A stretch of DNA of 64,000 nucleotides from Mycobacterium montefiorense (GCF_003112775.1 NZ_BFCH01000018.1:858362-922361); one strand, 5' to 3'. Positions 34,908-45,965 are shown, numbered from the stretch's first letter. The notes: a model not told the origin generated them from the letters alone. A program made the numbers and translations.

Positions 34908-35825
34908 GTGAACCCGCTGCAGCGTTACATCGCCGACGAGATCGCCACCGACCACGTCGAAGGCTTGCTGACCAGACGCGAGGCCATGCGGCGGCTATCG
35001 CTGCTAGGCCTGGGTGGCGCGGCCGCGGCCGCACTGCTCGCGGCGTGCTCCGTGCCGCACGAACAGTCCGAAACTTCCAAAGCCACGTCGGCCCCCGAAA
35101 CATCAACTGGCCCAATGCAACCGCCCGGTATGGCGAACGCGCTAACCCCATCGTCGATCTCGTGGAGTGGGTCGACGGGGCAACTGCAAGGGGCGTGGGC
35201 GCAGGCGGCAGATCCCAAGGGCGCCGTGCTGGTCATCCACGAGAACAAGGGACTCACCGACTGGGTGCGATCGGTCGCCGGCCGGCTGGCCGGGGCCGGG
35301 TATTCGACGCTCGCCATAGACCTGCTCTCCGCCAAGGGCGGAACCGCTGCGTTCCGGGATCCGGCGGAGGCCACCGCGGCGCTCAGCTCTATCGCGCCGG
35401 AGCAGTTCACCCACGACATAAACTCCGGCGTCGCCGAATTGAAGCTCCGCGCGCCGGCGCAAAAGGTTGGGGTGGTGGGTTTTTGCTTCGGCGGGGGACT
35501 GGTGTGGCAACTGCTGGCCGCCGGCGCTCCGGGAGTCTCGGCTGCCGTTGCGTTCTACGGGCCGTTGCCACCCAATCCCGACTTCACCGGAGCCAAAGCA
35601 GCAGTGCTGGGTATCTACGGCGCCCTGGACACCAGGGTCACCGGTTCTCGAGCAATGGCTAAGGCTGCTCTCGACCAGTATGGGCTGGTCAACGGCCTGG
35701 TGGTCGAACCCGACGCCGACCATGCCTTCTTCAACGACACCGGCCCTCGCTACAACGCCGTGGCCGCGACTGACGCCTGGCAGCGCCTGTTGGACTGGCT
35801 GAGCCGCTACCTGGCCCAGCAATGA
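34908..35825 (+). CDS. Dienelactone hydrolase-family lipoprotein with Tat signal
   Basis: A 305-aa protein. The N-terminus has a twin-arginine motif (TRREAMRRLSLLGLGG) leading to a lipobox LLAAC, so it is probably exported by Tat and lipidated at the cell surface. The alpha/beta hydrolase core has the Cys nucleophile in GFCFGGG, Asp in GALDTRV and His in DADHAFFND, the Cys-Asp-His triad of dienelactone hydrolases. Substrate unknown; an envelope ester or lactone is possible. GTG start, 66 bp from the divergent SnoaL-like gene. Confidence 0.87.
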   Translation: MNPLQRYIADEIATDHVEGLLTRREAMRRLSLLGLGGAAAAALLAACSVPHEQSETSKATSAPETSTGPMQPPGMANALTPSSISWSGSTGQLQGAWAQAADPKGAVLVIHENKGLTDWVRSVAGRLAGAGYSTLAIDLLSAKGGTAAFRDPAEATAALSSIAPEQFTHDINSGVAELKLRAPAQKVGVVGFCFGGGLVWQLLAAGAPGVSAAVAFYGPLPPNPDFTGAKAAVLGIYGALDTRVTGSRAMAKAALDQYGLVNGLVVEPDADHAFFNDTGPRYNAVAATDAWQRLLDWLSRYLAQQ

Positions 35826-35832
35826 TCGGCAC

Positions 35833-37155
35833 CTAGGCGTCTAGCGGTGCCATCGCTCGCGCCCGCCCGAGCGCTACCGGCAGGCTCGACCAACCCCGCA
35901 GCACTCGGGTGGCGCGCCTGGTCCCGGCACCGGCCGGACGCACCTCGGGGAAGCGGTCGAAGAAGGCCCGCAACCCCACCTCGCCCTCAGCGCGGGCAAG
36001 CGCGGCGCCCAGGCAGAAGTGGCGGCCCCCGGAAAACGCGAGATGCCTTCCCGCATTGGGGCGTTCGATGTCGAAGCGATGCGGGTCGGGGAACACCGAC
36101 GGATCCCGGTTGGCGGCGGCCAGGTAGAGCAGCACCATGTCTCCGCTGCTGACCTGCCTGCCGGCCAGCTCGACGTCGTTGAGGGCCTTGCGCACCGTGA
36201 GTTGCACCGGCGAGTCCAACCGCAGGATCTCTTCAACAGCGTTGGGCCACAATTCAGGACGTTCGCGCAACGTGTCGAGATGCTCGGGCGCGTCGAGCAA
36301 CATACGAATCCCGTTGCCCAACAGGTTTACCGTGGTTTCGAACCCTGCGGCCAACACCAAGGCGGCAATCGCGGTGAGTTCGGTTTCGTTGAGATGTGTT
36401 TCTTCCACGCCACTTTCGGCGGTCTGAATCAGCTGACTCATCAAATCGTCACCAGGCGAGCGGCGCAATTGCTGCAGGTGACCGACGAGCCATGCGTTGA
36501 ATCCGGCGATCCCTTGTTGCACCATGCGGTATTGGCGCCACGGCAATCCGATGTCCAGACTGGGAGCTGCCAATTCGCCGAACTGCAGGACGCGCGGCCG
36601 GTCGTGCTCGGGCACACCCAAGATATCGCTGATGATGGCGACCGGAAGCAGCGAGCAATACCGTCCGACGATATCCACGACACCGGACTCATCGGCCAAC
36701 TCGTCGAGGAGGTTGGCCGCGGTTTCCTCCACCCGATCGCGCAACGCGGCGACCGCCCGCGACGTGAACACGGCCGACACCGTCTTGCGGTAGCGCGTGT
36801 GATCCGGCGGCTCGGTCGCCAGCAGCGAGGGCTCGCGCAACGGATGCAGCAGATCATCGCGCGCCCGGCGCTCCAGCCATCGCACCGGCCCCGGCAGATT
36901 CGATCCCAGCACCACCACCCGGAAGTCGTCGGAGCGCAGCAGACCATGGATCACTGCATGGTCGACGGCCAAATAGCCGACGCGGCCTCGCACCATCGGG
37001 CCCAGCGCATGCAGTTCGTCGCAGAATGTCATCGGGTCGGCGGGCACCGTCGGGTCGGCGATCAGCCTGGCCTGCATGTCACCGCGCCGGAGCCCGATCG
37101 TCGCGACGCCCCGAATGAACCCGTGCATCGCAAGCCAGTGCAATCGCTCCTTCAC
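35833..37155 (-). CDS. cyp140: Cytochrome P450 CYP140
   Basis: A 440-aa P450. The heme-binding FSGGRHFCLG puts the thiolate Cys at residue 381; the I-helix AGFETT and the K-helix EILR (ExxR) are present. The sequence follows what I recall of Rv1880c, starting with a KERLHWLAMHG segment. The GTG at 37155 has GGGAGG 5 nt upstream, so the longer frame to 37332 is rejected. Physiological substrate unknown. It ends 7 bp from the convergent hydrolase gene. Confidence 0.93.
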   Translation of the reverse strand: MKERLHWLAMHGFIRGVATIGLRRGDMQARLIADPTVPADPMTFCDELHALGPMVRGRVGYLAVDHAVIHGLLRSDDFRVVVLGSNLPGPVRWLERRARDDLLHPLREPSLLATEPPDHTRYRKTVSAVFTSRAVAALRDRVEETAANLLDELADESGVVDIVGRYCSLLPVAIISDILGVPEHDRPRVLQFGELAAPSLDIGLPWRQYRMVQQGIAGFNAWLVGHLQQLRRSPGDDLMSQLIQTAESGVEETHLNETELTAIAALVLAAGFETTVNLLGNGIRMLLDAPEHLDTLRERPELWPNAVEEILRLDSPVQLTVRKALNDVELAGRQVSSGDMVLLYLAAANRDPSVFPDPHRFDIERPNAGRHLAFSGGRHFCLGAALARAEGEVGLRAFFDRFPEVRPAGAGTRRATRVLRGWSSLPVALGRARAMAPLDA

Positions 37156-37237
37156 TGCGCCTCCCTCAGCCAGGCGGGTGTATCGCAAAAGCGTATGCCG
37201 GGGGCGGCCCGGAATCCCCGTCGCTAACCGGTCAATT

Positions 37238-37654
37238 TCAGCAGTCCGCGGTGATCTTGAAGTCCGTGGTGATGACCTTGTTGGGATTGCTGTTGTTGAT
37301 GCCGTAGGCGCTGCCGGAGATCGTGTACGCACTGTTGGTTGCGTCGGCGTGCGCTTCGCCCACCCCGCCTTGCCAGAAGCTTCCGGTGAACCCGTCGATG
37401 TTGCGGATCTTCACCCACTGGGGGATGACCCGAGATGCGCTGAACAACACCACCGCTTCCACCTGGCCGTCACGGTCGCGGATGTCGATGGTCCGGTAGG
37501 ACTGCAACTGGCTGCACGCGGCCGGACGTGCCGCGTGACTGGTGCCGTCGATGGTCAGATGCGCGGCAGCACGCGGCGTCGTCTGGGGCTCGGCACAGCC
37601 GGCGACACAGGCGACAAGGGCAAACCCGACCGCGACCAACCTGTACTGCATCAC
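37238..37654 (-). CDS. lppE: Lipoprotein LppE (LpqH/19-kDa-like family)
   Basis: A 138-aa lipoprotein: signal peptide MMQYRLVAVGFALVACVAGC with the lipidated Cys in VAGC. The C-terminal YTISGSAYGINNSNPNKVI..TADC resembles the LpqH 19-kDa antigen fold, with a Cys pair (PAACS and TADC) likely disulfide-bonded. It should be surface-anchored; family members stimulate TLR2. It sits between cyp140 and the SDR gene, as I recall for Rv1881c. Confidence 0.88.
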   Translation of the reverse strand: MMQYRLVAVGFALVACVAGCAEPQTTPRAAAHLTIDGTSHAARPAACSQLQSYRTIDIRDRDGQVEAVVLFSASRVIPQWVKIRNIDGFTGSFWQGGVGEAHADATNSAYTISGSAYGINNSNPNKVITTDFKITADC

Positions 37655-37664
37655 TTCGGCTCCT

Positions 37665-38510
37665 TTACTGCCGCTTCGGCATCAACCCGGGCAGCGATTT
37701 GGCGATGCGGCCGCGGACAAACTCCGGGCTCAGGCCTTTCAGCAGGTCGATCATGCGAATGCTCTTCGGCACGTACCAATGCAACCGCTTCGGGCTGTGG
37801 TAAGCCTGCCATGCGGCTTCGGCCACGCTGGCCGCCGGCATCAGCCGCAGCATGCCCTTCTTAGGCGCGGTGGCGCGCAGCTCGTCTGCGGTCATCGGCG
37901 CGCCACCATCAGCGGAGTGGTTGGGCGTCGTGGTCAGAATGGCGGTGTCGATCAGACCCGGCAATACGTCGGCGACGCGAACCCCGTGCCGCTCCCATTC
38001 AACGCTAAGCGCCTCGGTCAGCCCTTTGACCGCGTGCTTGGTCGACGAGTAGACCGCGATGCGCGGCATGCCATAGGTCGCCGACGACGATGACGTCGAG
38101 AACATCAGGCTGCCGGGGGCTCTCTTGAGGTAGGGCAGCGCGCCGTAGGCCCCGGTCAGCACGGCTTTGTAATTGACCTCGACGACCCGCATGGTGGCCT
38201 CATAGGGCACGTCCTCGAACCAGCCGGATTCGCCGACCCCGGCGTTGTTCCACATCATGTCCAGGCCGCCGCCGGCATTGTCGGCGCAAAAGTCGGCCAA
38301 GGCGCCGCCCAGATCCGCCTTGACCGTCACGTCGACGGCGCGAGTCCACAGGCGCTCGTCGCCAAGCTCGCCGACCAGGGCCGCCAGACCGTCAGCGTTA
38401 CGGTCCACCGCTGCCACCCGCCAGCCGTTGGCGTGGAAAAGCCTGACCCCTTCTCGGCCCATGCCACTGCCCGCACCAGTGATGAAGACCGATTTGACGA
38501 CGCCTGGCAT
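37665..38510 (-). CDS. Short-chain dehydrogenase/reductase (Rv1882c-like)
   Basis: A 281-aa classical SDR. Cofactor loop VFITGAGSGMGREGVRLF (TGxxxGxG), NNAGVGESG, catalytic Ser in MFSTSSSSATYG and the YSSTKHAVKG catalytic Tyr-x-x-x-Lys. It oxidises or reduces an alcohol/ketone with NAD(P). Substrate unknown. It lies 14 bp after the SRPBCC gene, in the same direction, so likely one operon with lppE downstream. Confidence 0.92.
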   Translation of the reverse strand: MPGVVKSVFITGAGSGMGREGVRLFHANGWRVAAVDRNADGLAALVGELGDERLWTRAVDVTVKADLGGALADFCADNAGGGLDMMWNNAGVGESGWFEDVPYEATMRVVEVNYKAVLTGAYGALPYLKRAPGSLMFSTSSSSATYGMPRIAVYSSTKHAVKGLTEALSVEWERHGVRVADVLPGLIDTAILTTTPNHSADGGAPMTADELRATAPKKGMLRLMPAASVAEAAWQAYHSPKRLHWYVPKSIRMIDLLKGLSPEFVRGRIAKSLPGLMPKRQ

Positions 38511-38524
38511 ACCACCCTTCCTTG

Positions 38525-38980
38525 TCAGCCCGCCTCAACCACATCTTTGATGCGGTTCAGCGTCTTGGTCATATCACGGACGTTCCGGCGCTTGCGCAGA
38601 AAGCCGCCAAACAACCAGTAGACGCCGAGCCACGGTGCCGGGCTGAGCCGGAATGACTCAGTCACGTCCGTGCCGGCGCCCGATGGAGCCAACCGGTAGT
38701 GCCAGTTGTTGACCGGTCTGTCGTTGAGACAGACCGCGAATCCGAATTCACGGCCGGGTTCGCATGCGGTGACTTCGCAGGTCGTCCAATAAACCGGCCC
38801 GATCTCGTTTCTCTTCACGTGGCCGCGGAATTTGGCGCCCAGGGCCGGGCCGGTCGCATCACCCAGCCACTCGGCTTCAAAGACCTCCGGTGAGAACTTT
38901 CCGGTGTTGCGGACGTCAGAAATCACGTTCCAAATCGTGTCCGCAGGTGCCGCCATATGTACGGTTGCCGAACCTTCCAT
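38525..38980 (-). CDS. SRPBCC / polyketide cyclase-like protein (Rv1883c-like)
   Basis: A 151-aa START/SRPBCC-fold protein. The N-terminal GSATVHMAAPADTIWNVISDVRNTGKFSPEV is the typical first strand, helix and loop of the fold, forming a lipid- or steroid-binding cavity. It may bind a hydrophobic ligand passed to the next enzyme; no catalytic role can be shown. The ATG at 38980 is used; an in-frame start 18 nt upstream only adds six residues. Confidence 0.83.
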   Translation of the reverse strand: MEGSATVHMAAPADTIWNVISDVRNTGKFSPEVFEAEWLGDATGPALGAKFRGHVKRNEIGPVYWTTCEVTACEPGREFGFAVCLNDRPVNNWHYRLAPSGAGTDVTESFRLSPAPWLGVYWLFGGFLRKRRNVRDMTKTLNRIKDVVEAG

Positions 38981-39035
38981 CGCCCGATCCAAACACATGC
39001 TCGGCCGTGAACCTAGGCCGCGCCCGATTTGATCA

Positions 39036-39446
39036 TCAGTGCGGCATGGCGGCCTGGATCAGCCCGTTGATGAGCTCCTTGATGCCCTGCGCAGGGTGCG
39101 AGTACCACCCGATCGGGAGGCCGGACTGAGCACCGCACTTGGGCCAGGGCTCCACACCCTGGTCAGCGAAAAGCCGGTTGGCAACCGCGATTTGTTGCTC
39201 GCGGGATGCCGCGGCAGGGTTGCCGACACCGCCGTATCGGGCCCAGGTGGTCGGCTTGAATTGCAGTCCGCCGTAGACTCCGTTTCCGGTGTTGGCGTGC
39301 CAGTTGCCGCCGGATTCACACTGCGCGATCGCGTCCCAGTTGGGAGTCGGCGCCGCGCCAGCCTCGGCGGTCGCCGGGCCTAGGGTCGCTGCAATGAACC
39401 CGCCCACAATCGCGTACTTGACGAGAGGCTTCCCCAAGTTTCTCAT
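39036..39446 (-). CDS. rpfC: Resuscitation-promoting factor (RpfC-like)
   Basis: A 136-aa secreted peptidoglycan-cleaving protein. Signal peptide about residues 1-32 ([16 protein letters not shown]...), then the ~75-residue Rpf lysozyme-like domain [27 protein letters not shown], with the catalytic Glu44 and a likely Cys43-Cys104 disulfide. Rpf proteins cut the glycan backbone and promote regrowth of dormant cells. It is shorter than M. tuberculosis RpfC (176 aa), mostly at the N-terminus. Its place between the SRPBCC gene and the chorismate mutase supports RpfC. Confidence 0.93.
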   Translation of the reverse strand: MRNLGKPLVKYAIVGGFIAATLGPATAEAGAAPTPNWDAIAQCESGGNWHANTGNGVYGGLQFKPTTWARYGGVGNPAAASREQQIAVANRLFADQGVEPWPKCGAQSGLPIGWYSHPAQGIKELINGLIQAAMPH

Positions 39447-39578
39447 GTCAAGCAATTCGGCGTGTGTGTAGAAAGCGTTACCGATTCGATTGGTTCGCGA
39501 GATAAGAAGTTTATGGCATTTCTATGGCAATGAAATCGGCACGTCACAAGCTATTTACGGCACCCGTGCAGCCGATAG

Positions 39579-40160
39579 TTAAGCGCAATAAGCCTGCGTC
39601 GCCAGCGATAAGGCCTGCTGGTAGAGGGTGTCGAGCTGCCGAATTCTTATAACGACAGCCCGCGCGGCGTCGAGCTGCGAGCCACACGCCGGCGCGTGCA
39701 GAAGGTCCCAGTGGGCGACGATCTGACTCATCATCGTCTGGTTGAGCCCGTCGATCTCCGACCGTGACGCCGACAGGTCGGGCGAACCAGCAGGCGCATT
39801 CGACGGATTGAGCTTCCACCCCGCGAAGCGGGTGTACTCGATCGCTTCGGTGGCGTTGATCTGGTCACCGAACACCCGGGTGGCATAGGACGGGTCGATG
39901 TGTTCACTGGCGGCATCGGCACTCAACTTCGCGAGTTCTTCTTGAACGCGGCCCGGGTCCTCGATGGTGCCGTGCGAATTCCATTTGAATGCGGCGACCG
40001 GCTCGGCAATTTGCAGCCGGTGCGCGGCGGCATCGACCAGCTCGGTCAATGCGCTGGTGTCGGCTCGTGCCGATGTTGGCAGCAAAGTGGCGGCCGACAG
40101 CGTTAGCGCCATGGCCAAAAGGGCCCTTGACGCGCTACTGCGCCTGACGATTTCCGTCAA
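39579..40160 (-). CDS. Secreted chorismate mutase (AroQ-gamma, Rv1885c-like)
   Basis: A 193-aa exported enzyme converting chorismate to prephenate outside the cytosol. Signal peptide ends near [10 protein letters not shown]; the helical core has [23 protein letters not shown] (active-site Arg/Lys) and the characteristic [16 protein letters not shown]. The C-terminal Cys pair (APACG, AYCA) suits an extracytoplasmic disulfide. The start is uncertain: TTG 40160 gives an Arg-rich n-region (TEIVRRSS), while ATG 40112 would leave the signal without positive charge. The TTG lies inside a long hairpin. Confidence 0.87.
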   Translation of the reverse strand: MTEIVRRSSASRALLAMALTLSAATLLPTSARADTSALTELVDAAAHRLQIAEPVAAFKWNSHGTIEDPGRVQEELAKLSADAASEHIDPSYATRVFGDQINATEAIEYTRFAGWKLNPSNAPAGSPDLSASRSEIDGLNQTMMSQIVAHWDLLHAPACGSQLDAARAVVIRIRQLDTLYQQALSLATQAYCA

Positions 40161-40171
40161 GCGCAGTAGCG
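40133..40171 (-). terminator. 17-bp hairpin between fbpB and the chorismate mutase gene
   Basis: CGCTACTGCGC-C-TGACG - ATTTC - CGTCA-A-GCGCAGTAGCG: 16 paired bases with one mismatch. It begins 23 bp after the fbpB stop, so it probably ends or protects the fbpB message, but it also covers the proposed TTG start of the chorismate mutase. Confidence 0.65.
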
Positions 40172-40194
40172 AAATCCCTTGCGGCACAGGCCGA

Positions 40195-41814
<1,620 letters not shown>

Positions 41815-42939
41815 GTGCAAACTTTGGACACGGTACTAGGGCTATCACTGACGCCGACCACCTTCGGGTGGGTCCTCGCTGAAGGGCACGGCGCAGACGG
41901 CACCATCCTGGACCACCAGGAATCGGCGCTGCACGCCGATCACGGCGTGCCCGCTGTGAGTACCGCAGAACAGGTGGCACAAGAGGTCTTGCGGGTAGAC
42001 GCGCAGGCCAACGCGAGCGATCACCATTTGCGCGTCATCGGGGTGACGTGGAACGACGATGCGGCCGCGCAAGCCGCACTGCTGCTAGAGGCGCTGACCG
42101 ACGCCGGCTTCGACAATGTGGTGCCGATTCGGTTGCTGGAGGCCGTCGAGACCCTCGCGCGGGCTATCGCTCCGGTCATCGGGTACGAGCAGACCGCGGT
42201 CTGCCTTCTCGAACACGAGCGGGCGACCGTCGTCATGGTCGACACCCACGACGGCGAGACTCAAACAGCCGTCAAACACGTCAGTGGCGGCTTCGACGGG
42301 CTGCGATCCTGGCTGACCGGAATGTTCGAACGCAGCGGATGGCGCCCGGGAGGCGTGGTTGTGGTCGGCGCTGACAGCGACATCGATGGATTCTCCTGGC
42401 AGCTCGAAAAGGCCCTGCCGGTCCCGGTCTTCGCGCAGACCATGGCGCAGGTGACAGTCGCACGCGGCGCGGCGCTCGGGGCGGCTCGAAGCACCGAGTT
42501 CACCGACGAGCAACTCGTCGCGCATACCAGCGAACCCGCGCCCGCCGCGCCGCCACGGCGACCCGGACACTTGTCCTACGCGGGGGCTGTGACCGCATTG
42601 GCCGCCGGCGCGGTCACCTTCGTCTCTTCGCTAGCAGTTGCCGTGGGTATTCAGCTCGCTCCCGACGCAGGGCACGCATCGGCGAAGCATTCGGTGCACG
42701 CGCCGACACCAGAAGTTGCCGAGGCCGCGAAGCACCCGGTCGCACCACCGGCAGCCGCGACACTGGCGCCGGGCCAGGCTGAACCGGTTTCGAGACCCGG
42801 GGCGCCGGACGAGCAAGGCACTCTCGCCGAGCAGCAGCCCGACCCGAATGGCCCGCAACCGTATTTGACGCGGGTGCTCGAACACATACCGGGCGACACC
42901 GGCGATCCGACCACGCCGGCCGAGCCGACCCAGCCCTAG
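41815..42939 (+). CDS. DUF7159-like membrane-anchored protein (Rv1887-like)
   Basis: A 374-aa protein. The N-terminal ~230 residues look like an actin/Hsp70-type (ASKHA) fold without clear catalytic residues: LDTVLGLSLTPTTFGWVL, later GYEQTAVCLLEHERATVV and GGVVVVGADSDI. It is followed by a Pro-rich linker, one TM helix (~245-268, VTALAAGAVTFVSSLAVAVG) and a Pro/Ala/Glu-rich, probably disordered tail outside the membrane. GTG start. This family is found mainly in mycobacteria and has no known function; the position next to fbpB matches Rv1887. Confidence 0.75.
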   Translation: MQTLDTVLGLSLTPTTFGWVLAEGHGADGTILDHQESALHADHGVPAVSTAEQVAQEVLRVDAQANASDHHLRVIGVTWNDDAAAQAALLLEALTDAGFDNVVPIRLLEAVETLARAIAPVIGYEQTAVCLLEHERATVVMVDTHDGETQTAVKHVSGGFDGLRSWLTGMFERSGWRPGGVVVVGADSDIDGFSWQLEKALPVPVFAQTMAQVTVARGAALGAARSTEFTDEQLVAHTSEPAPAAPPRRPGHLSYAGAVTALAAGAVTFVSSLAVAVGIQLAPDAGHASAKHSVHAPTPEVAEAAKHPVAPPAAATLAPGQAEPVSRPGAPDEQGTLAEQQPDPNGPQPYLTRVLEHIPGDTGDPTTPAEPTQP

Positions 42940-42954
42940 GTCCGTGCCGGGCGC

Positions 42955-43884
42955 CTAGGGCTGCCGAATCGCAGTGCAGTAGTAAGCGTCTGCGGCAGGA
43001 TCGCCTGCGACCGAAGGCATTTCGGCTAGACCGTTGTCCGCGAACAATTGATTCAGCGTCCTAACTTCCGTCTGCCAGCCGTGGCCTTCCAGATATGCGC
43101 CAACATCGCTGCGCTCAACGTCATAGCGCAAGTCGGCGAGTACCACGTCGAACCCGTACTCACGCCAGCGCTCGCCGGCGACAGCAACCATGTCCGGCGC
43201 CTGATCACCGTTTTCATCCGGCCGGCTGCCGAAAATCTCAGCAGCCAAACGACTTCCGGGCGTGGCGAGATCGGTGATGTTGTCCAACAAGCGATCTTGG
43301 GCATCGGGTGGCAAGAATGCCAACAGCCCTTCGGCGATCCACGCACTGGGCTGGGTGGCGTCAAAGCCCTTTTCGCGCAATGCCGTTGGCCAATCGTCTC
43401 GCAGATCGATCGGCACTACCCGCAACGCCGTCGCCGGTTGCACATCCAGATCGGCAAGCGTGGAGTTCTTGAACTGCAATACTTCGGGCTGGTCGATCTC
43501 GAAAACCGTGGCACCGGCCGGCCAAGACAACCGATAGGCCCGTGCATCCAGTCCGGACGCCAGGATCACGGCCTGGCGGATGCCCGCGTCCATCGCATCG
43601 CGGAAGAACGCATCGAAATACGGCGTGCGGACACCCATCAGGTCGGCCATCCGCTGCAAACCCCATGCCTCGTCGGCAACGTCGATATCGGCCGCATCGA
43701 TTTCGCCATTGGCCCAGCGTGCGAGGAATTCGATTCCGACAGCTCGCACCAGCGGTTCGGCGAAGGGATCGTTGATCAGCGGCTTATCGGCCTTGGTAGC
43801 GACCGCCCGAGCAGCTGCCACCATGGTGGCGGTCGCTCCGACACTGGTCGCCAGATCCCACGAATCGTTGTCCGTACGAGGCAT
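42955..43884 (-). CDS. SAM-dependent methyltransferase (LCM/PPM-type, mycobacterial family)
   Basis: A 309-aa class I methyltransferase of the group often named putative S-adenosyl-L-methionine-dependent methyltransferase. N-terminal DSWDLATSVGATATMVAAARA, SAM-binding VILASGLDARAYRLSWP and VFEIDQPEVLQFK, and WIAEGLLAFLPPDAQD. Mycobacteria carry many paralogs; a second copy is at 58177-59100. The target is unknown, possibly a carboxyl group of a lipid or small molecule. Confidence 0.9.
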   Translation of the reverse strand: MPRTDNDSWDLATSVGATATMVAAARAVATKADKPLINDPFAEPLVRAVGIEFLARWANGEIDAADIDVADEAWGLQRMADLMGVRTPYFDAFFRDAMDAGIRQAVILASGLDARAYRLSWPAGATVFEIDQPEVLQFKNSTLADLDVQPATALRVVPIDLRDDWPTALREKGFDATQPSAWIAEGLLAFLPPDAQDRLLDNITDLATPGSRLAAEIFGSRPDENGDQAPDMVAVAGERWREYGFDVVLADLRYDVERSDVGAYLEGHGWQTEVRTLNQLFADNGLAEMPSVAGDPAADAYYCTAIRQP

Positions 43885-43981
43885 TCCGACCCCTTTCGAC
43901 GAGGCAAAACAATAGATACTTAGCTGAATTAATGAATCTCCTGCCGAGGATACACTCGGCAGCCGGTACCGCCAGTGGGAC

Positions 43982-44530
43982 TCAATCGTCCTTGGCGTGC
44001 AGCGCGGTGAAAGACAACGCGACGTCGTCGGCGACCTGCACCGAGCCCATCAGCAGCGAGTACGGCTTGATGCGGTAAGCGGACTGACGAACTGTGGATC
44101 CGGCGGACATTCTCCATGAGTCTCCGAGATCCTCTGTGTGCAAATCGATTACGTGGTCGCGCTGGATGCCGCGGATCGCCAGCGTACCGGTCAGCCGGTA
44201 GCCCTTTTCGGTCTCTTCGATGACGGCGGCGGCGAAGCGGATTTCGGGGAAGTGGCTGGCGTCCAGTGAGCTGAGCGCGTTGGAACGCACCAAGGCCTTC
44301 TCGGGACCCGAGAGCCCCTTGACGCCGCCCTGACTGCTGATCACCTCGAACGAGCCCGCCTCGATTACGAGTTCGGCCGCAACGGGATTGGCATCAGCCC
44401 ATCGCACCGTTGCCTGCCAGCGTGTCATCGCGATCGTGAGGCGGTGGCCCATCCGCGCGGCCCGGCCCTTGACGCCGGTACGAAGAAGCAGTTCGCCGTC
44501 GGCAGCGTCCATTGTCCACAAGTCAGTCAC
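43982..44530 (-). CDS. YceI-like domain protein
   Basis: A 182-aa protein with the YceI lipocalin-like barrel: GHRLTIAMTRWQATVRW, PEIRFAAAVIEETEKGYRLTGTLAIRGIQRDH. The family binds polyisoprenoids or other lipids, often in the periplasm, but no signal peptide is seen here, so it is probably cytosolic. Function unknown. The next gene on the strand is the methyltransferase, 97 bp downstream. Confidence 0.82.
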   Translation of the reverse strand: MTDLWTMDAADGELLLRTGVKGRAARMGHRLTIAMTRWQATVRWADANPVAAELVIEAGSFEVISSQGGVKGLSGPEKALVRSNALSSLDASHFPEIRFAAAVIEETEKGYRLTGTLAIRGIQRDHVIDLHTEDLGDSWRMSAGSTVRQSAYRIKPYSLLMGSVQVADDVALSFTALHAKDD

Positions 44531-44690
44531 AGACCGACTGTATTCACCTGGTCAACACGGTGCGGTAGTGCGTCCTGTCACGGCCCGGTTGCCTGGCTAA
44601 AATCTTCGCCAGATCCAAAGACTCACCGGGGAAACGTATTTCGACAGCTTAATGCGTGGGCATCGGAATACCCCCGGTCGAATCAGTGCC

Positions 44691-45965
44691 TTAATGCGCG
44701 ACGGGACACTTTCCATCCCCATTGGTGTGGTAGTCGACCTGCCAATGTTTGATTCCATTGAGCCAACCCGACCGCAGCCGTTCGGGTTGGCCAACCGATT
44801 CCAGATCGGGCATCGCGTCGGCAATCGCGTTGAACATCAAGTCGATCGTCATGCGCGCCAAGTTGGCCCCGATGCAGTAATGGGCACCGGTACCGCCAAA
44901 TCCCACGTGCGGGTTGGGGTTACGCAGGATGTTGAAGGTGAACGGGTCGTCGAAGACCTCCTCGTCGAAGTTCGCTGAGCGGTACACCATCACCACCCGC
45001 TGCCCCTTGTTGATCTGCACCCCGGACAGCTCGTAGTCCTCGAGCGCGGTGCGCTGGAACGACGTCACCGGGGTAGCCCAGCGGACGATCTCGTCGGCGG
45101 TGGTGGCCGGACGCTCCCGCTTGTACAGCTCCCATTGATCCGGGAAATCGGTGAACGCCATCATGCCCTGGGTGATGGAGTTGCGGGTCGTTTCATTTCC
45201 GGCCACGGCCAACAGGATGACGAAGAAGCCGAACTCGTCGTCGGACAGCTTGTGGCCGTCGACATCGGCCTGAACCAACTTGGTGACGATGTCGTCGCCC
45301 GGGTTCTGCGCCCGGTCTGCCGCCATCTGCATCGCGTAGGTGATCAGTTCCACCGAAGCGCCCATCGCATCGTTGCGGGCGAACTCGGGATCCTGGTCAC
45401 CCACCATCTGGTTGGACCAATGGAACAGCTTCATACGTTCCTCTTGGGGCACCCCCATCAGCCCGGCGATGGCCTGCAGCGGAAGCTCACACGACACCTG
45501 CTCGACGAAATCGCCGGAGCCTTCGGCGGCAGCCGTCGCGACGATCTGCCGGGCGCGCTCGTTGAGGTCGTCGCGCAACCGCTCGACGGCGCGGGGCGTG
45601 AAGCCGCGCGAGATGATCTTGCGGAGGTGAGTGTGCTGAGGGGCGTCCATGTTGAGCAACACGAACTTGCCCGTCTCGCGCTGCTCGCGGACCGTGCCCT
45701 CGCGGTAGCGAGGCAGGGCGGTGTTCTCCAGGCTGGAGAACACGTCGCTGCGTATCGAAACCTCTTTGACGTCCTTGTGCTTGGACACCACCCAAAAGCC
45801 GCCGTCGTCGAACCCGCCGGAACCATCGGGCTGTTCGTTCCACCAGATCGGCTCGGTACGTCGCAGCTCGGCCAGTTCTTCCACTGGCAGTCGCTTGGCG
45901 TGAATGTCTGGATCGGTGAAATCGAACCCCGGAGGGAGGTTGGGGATCGGCTTGGTGGTCGTCAT
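44691..45965 (-). CDS. Cytochrome P450 CYP125-family (steroid C26-monooxygenase-like)
   Basis: A 424-aa P450 very like CYP125A1: PNLPPGFDFTDPDIHAKRLPV at the N-terminus, VEQVSCELPLQAIAGLMGVPQEE, I-helix LLAVAGNETTRN and heme loop FGGTGAHYCIG with Cys364. CYP125A1 oxidises the cholesterol side chain at C26. This copy lies outside the usual cholesterol locus and has no KstR box directly upstream, so it may be a paralog for another sterol or branched lipid. The ATG at 45965 has GAGGAG 8 nt upstream; the frame extends upstream to 46052 without support. Confidence 0.9.
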   Translation of the reverse strand: MTTTKPIPNLPPGFDFTDPDIHAKRLPVEELAELRRTEPIWWNEQPDGSGGFDDGGFWVVSKHKDVKEVSIRSDVFSSLENTALPRYREGTVREQRETGKFVLLNMDAPQHTHLRKIISRGFTPRAVERLRDDLNERARQIVATAAAEGSGDFVEQVSCELPLQAIAGLMGVPQEERMKLFHWSNQMVGDQDPEFARNDAMGASVELITYAMQMAADRAQNPGDDIVTKLVQADVDGHKLSDDEFGFFVILLAVAGNETTRNSITQGMMAFTDFPDQWELYKRERPATTADEIVRWATPVTSFQRTALEDYELSGVQINKGQRVVMVYRSANFDEEVFDDPFTFNILRNPNPHVGFGGTGAHYCIGANLARMTIDLMFNAIADAMPDLESVGQPERLRSGWLNGIKHWQVDYHTNGDGKCPVAH

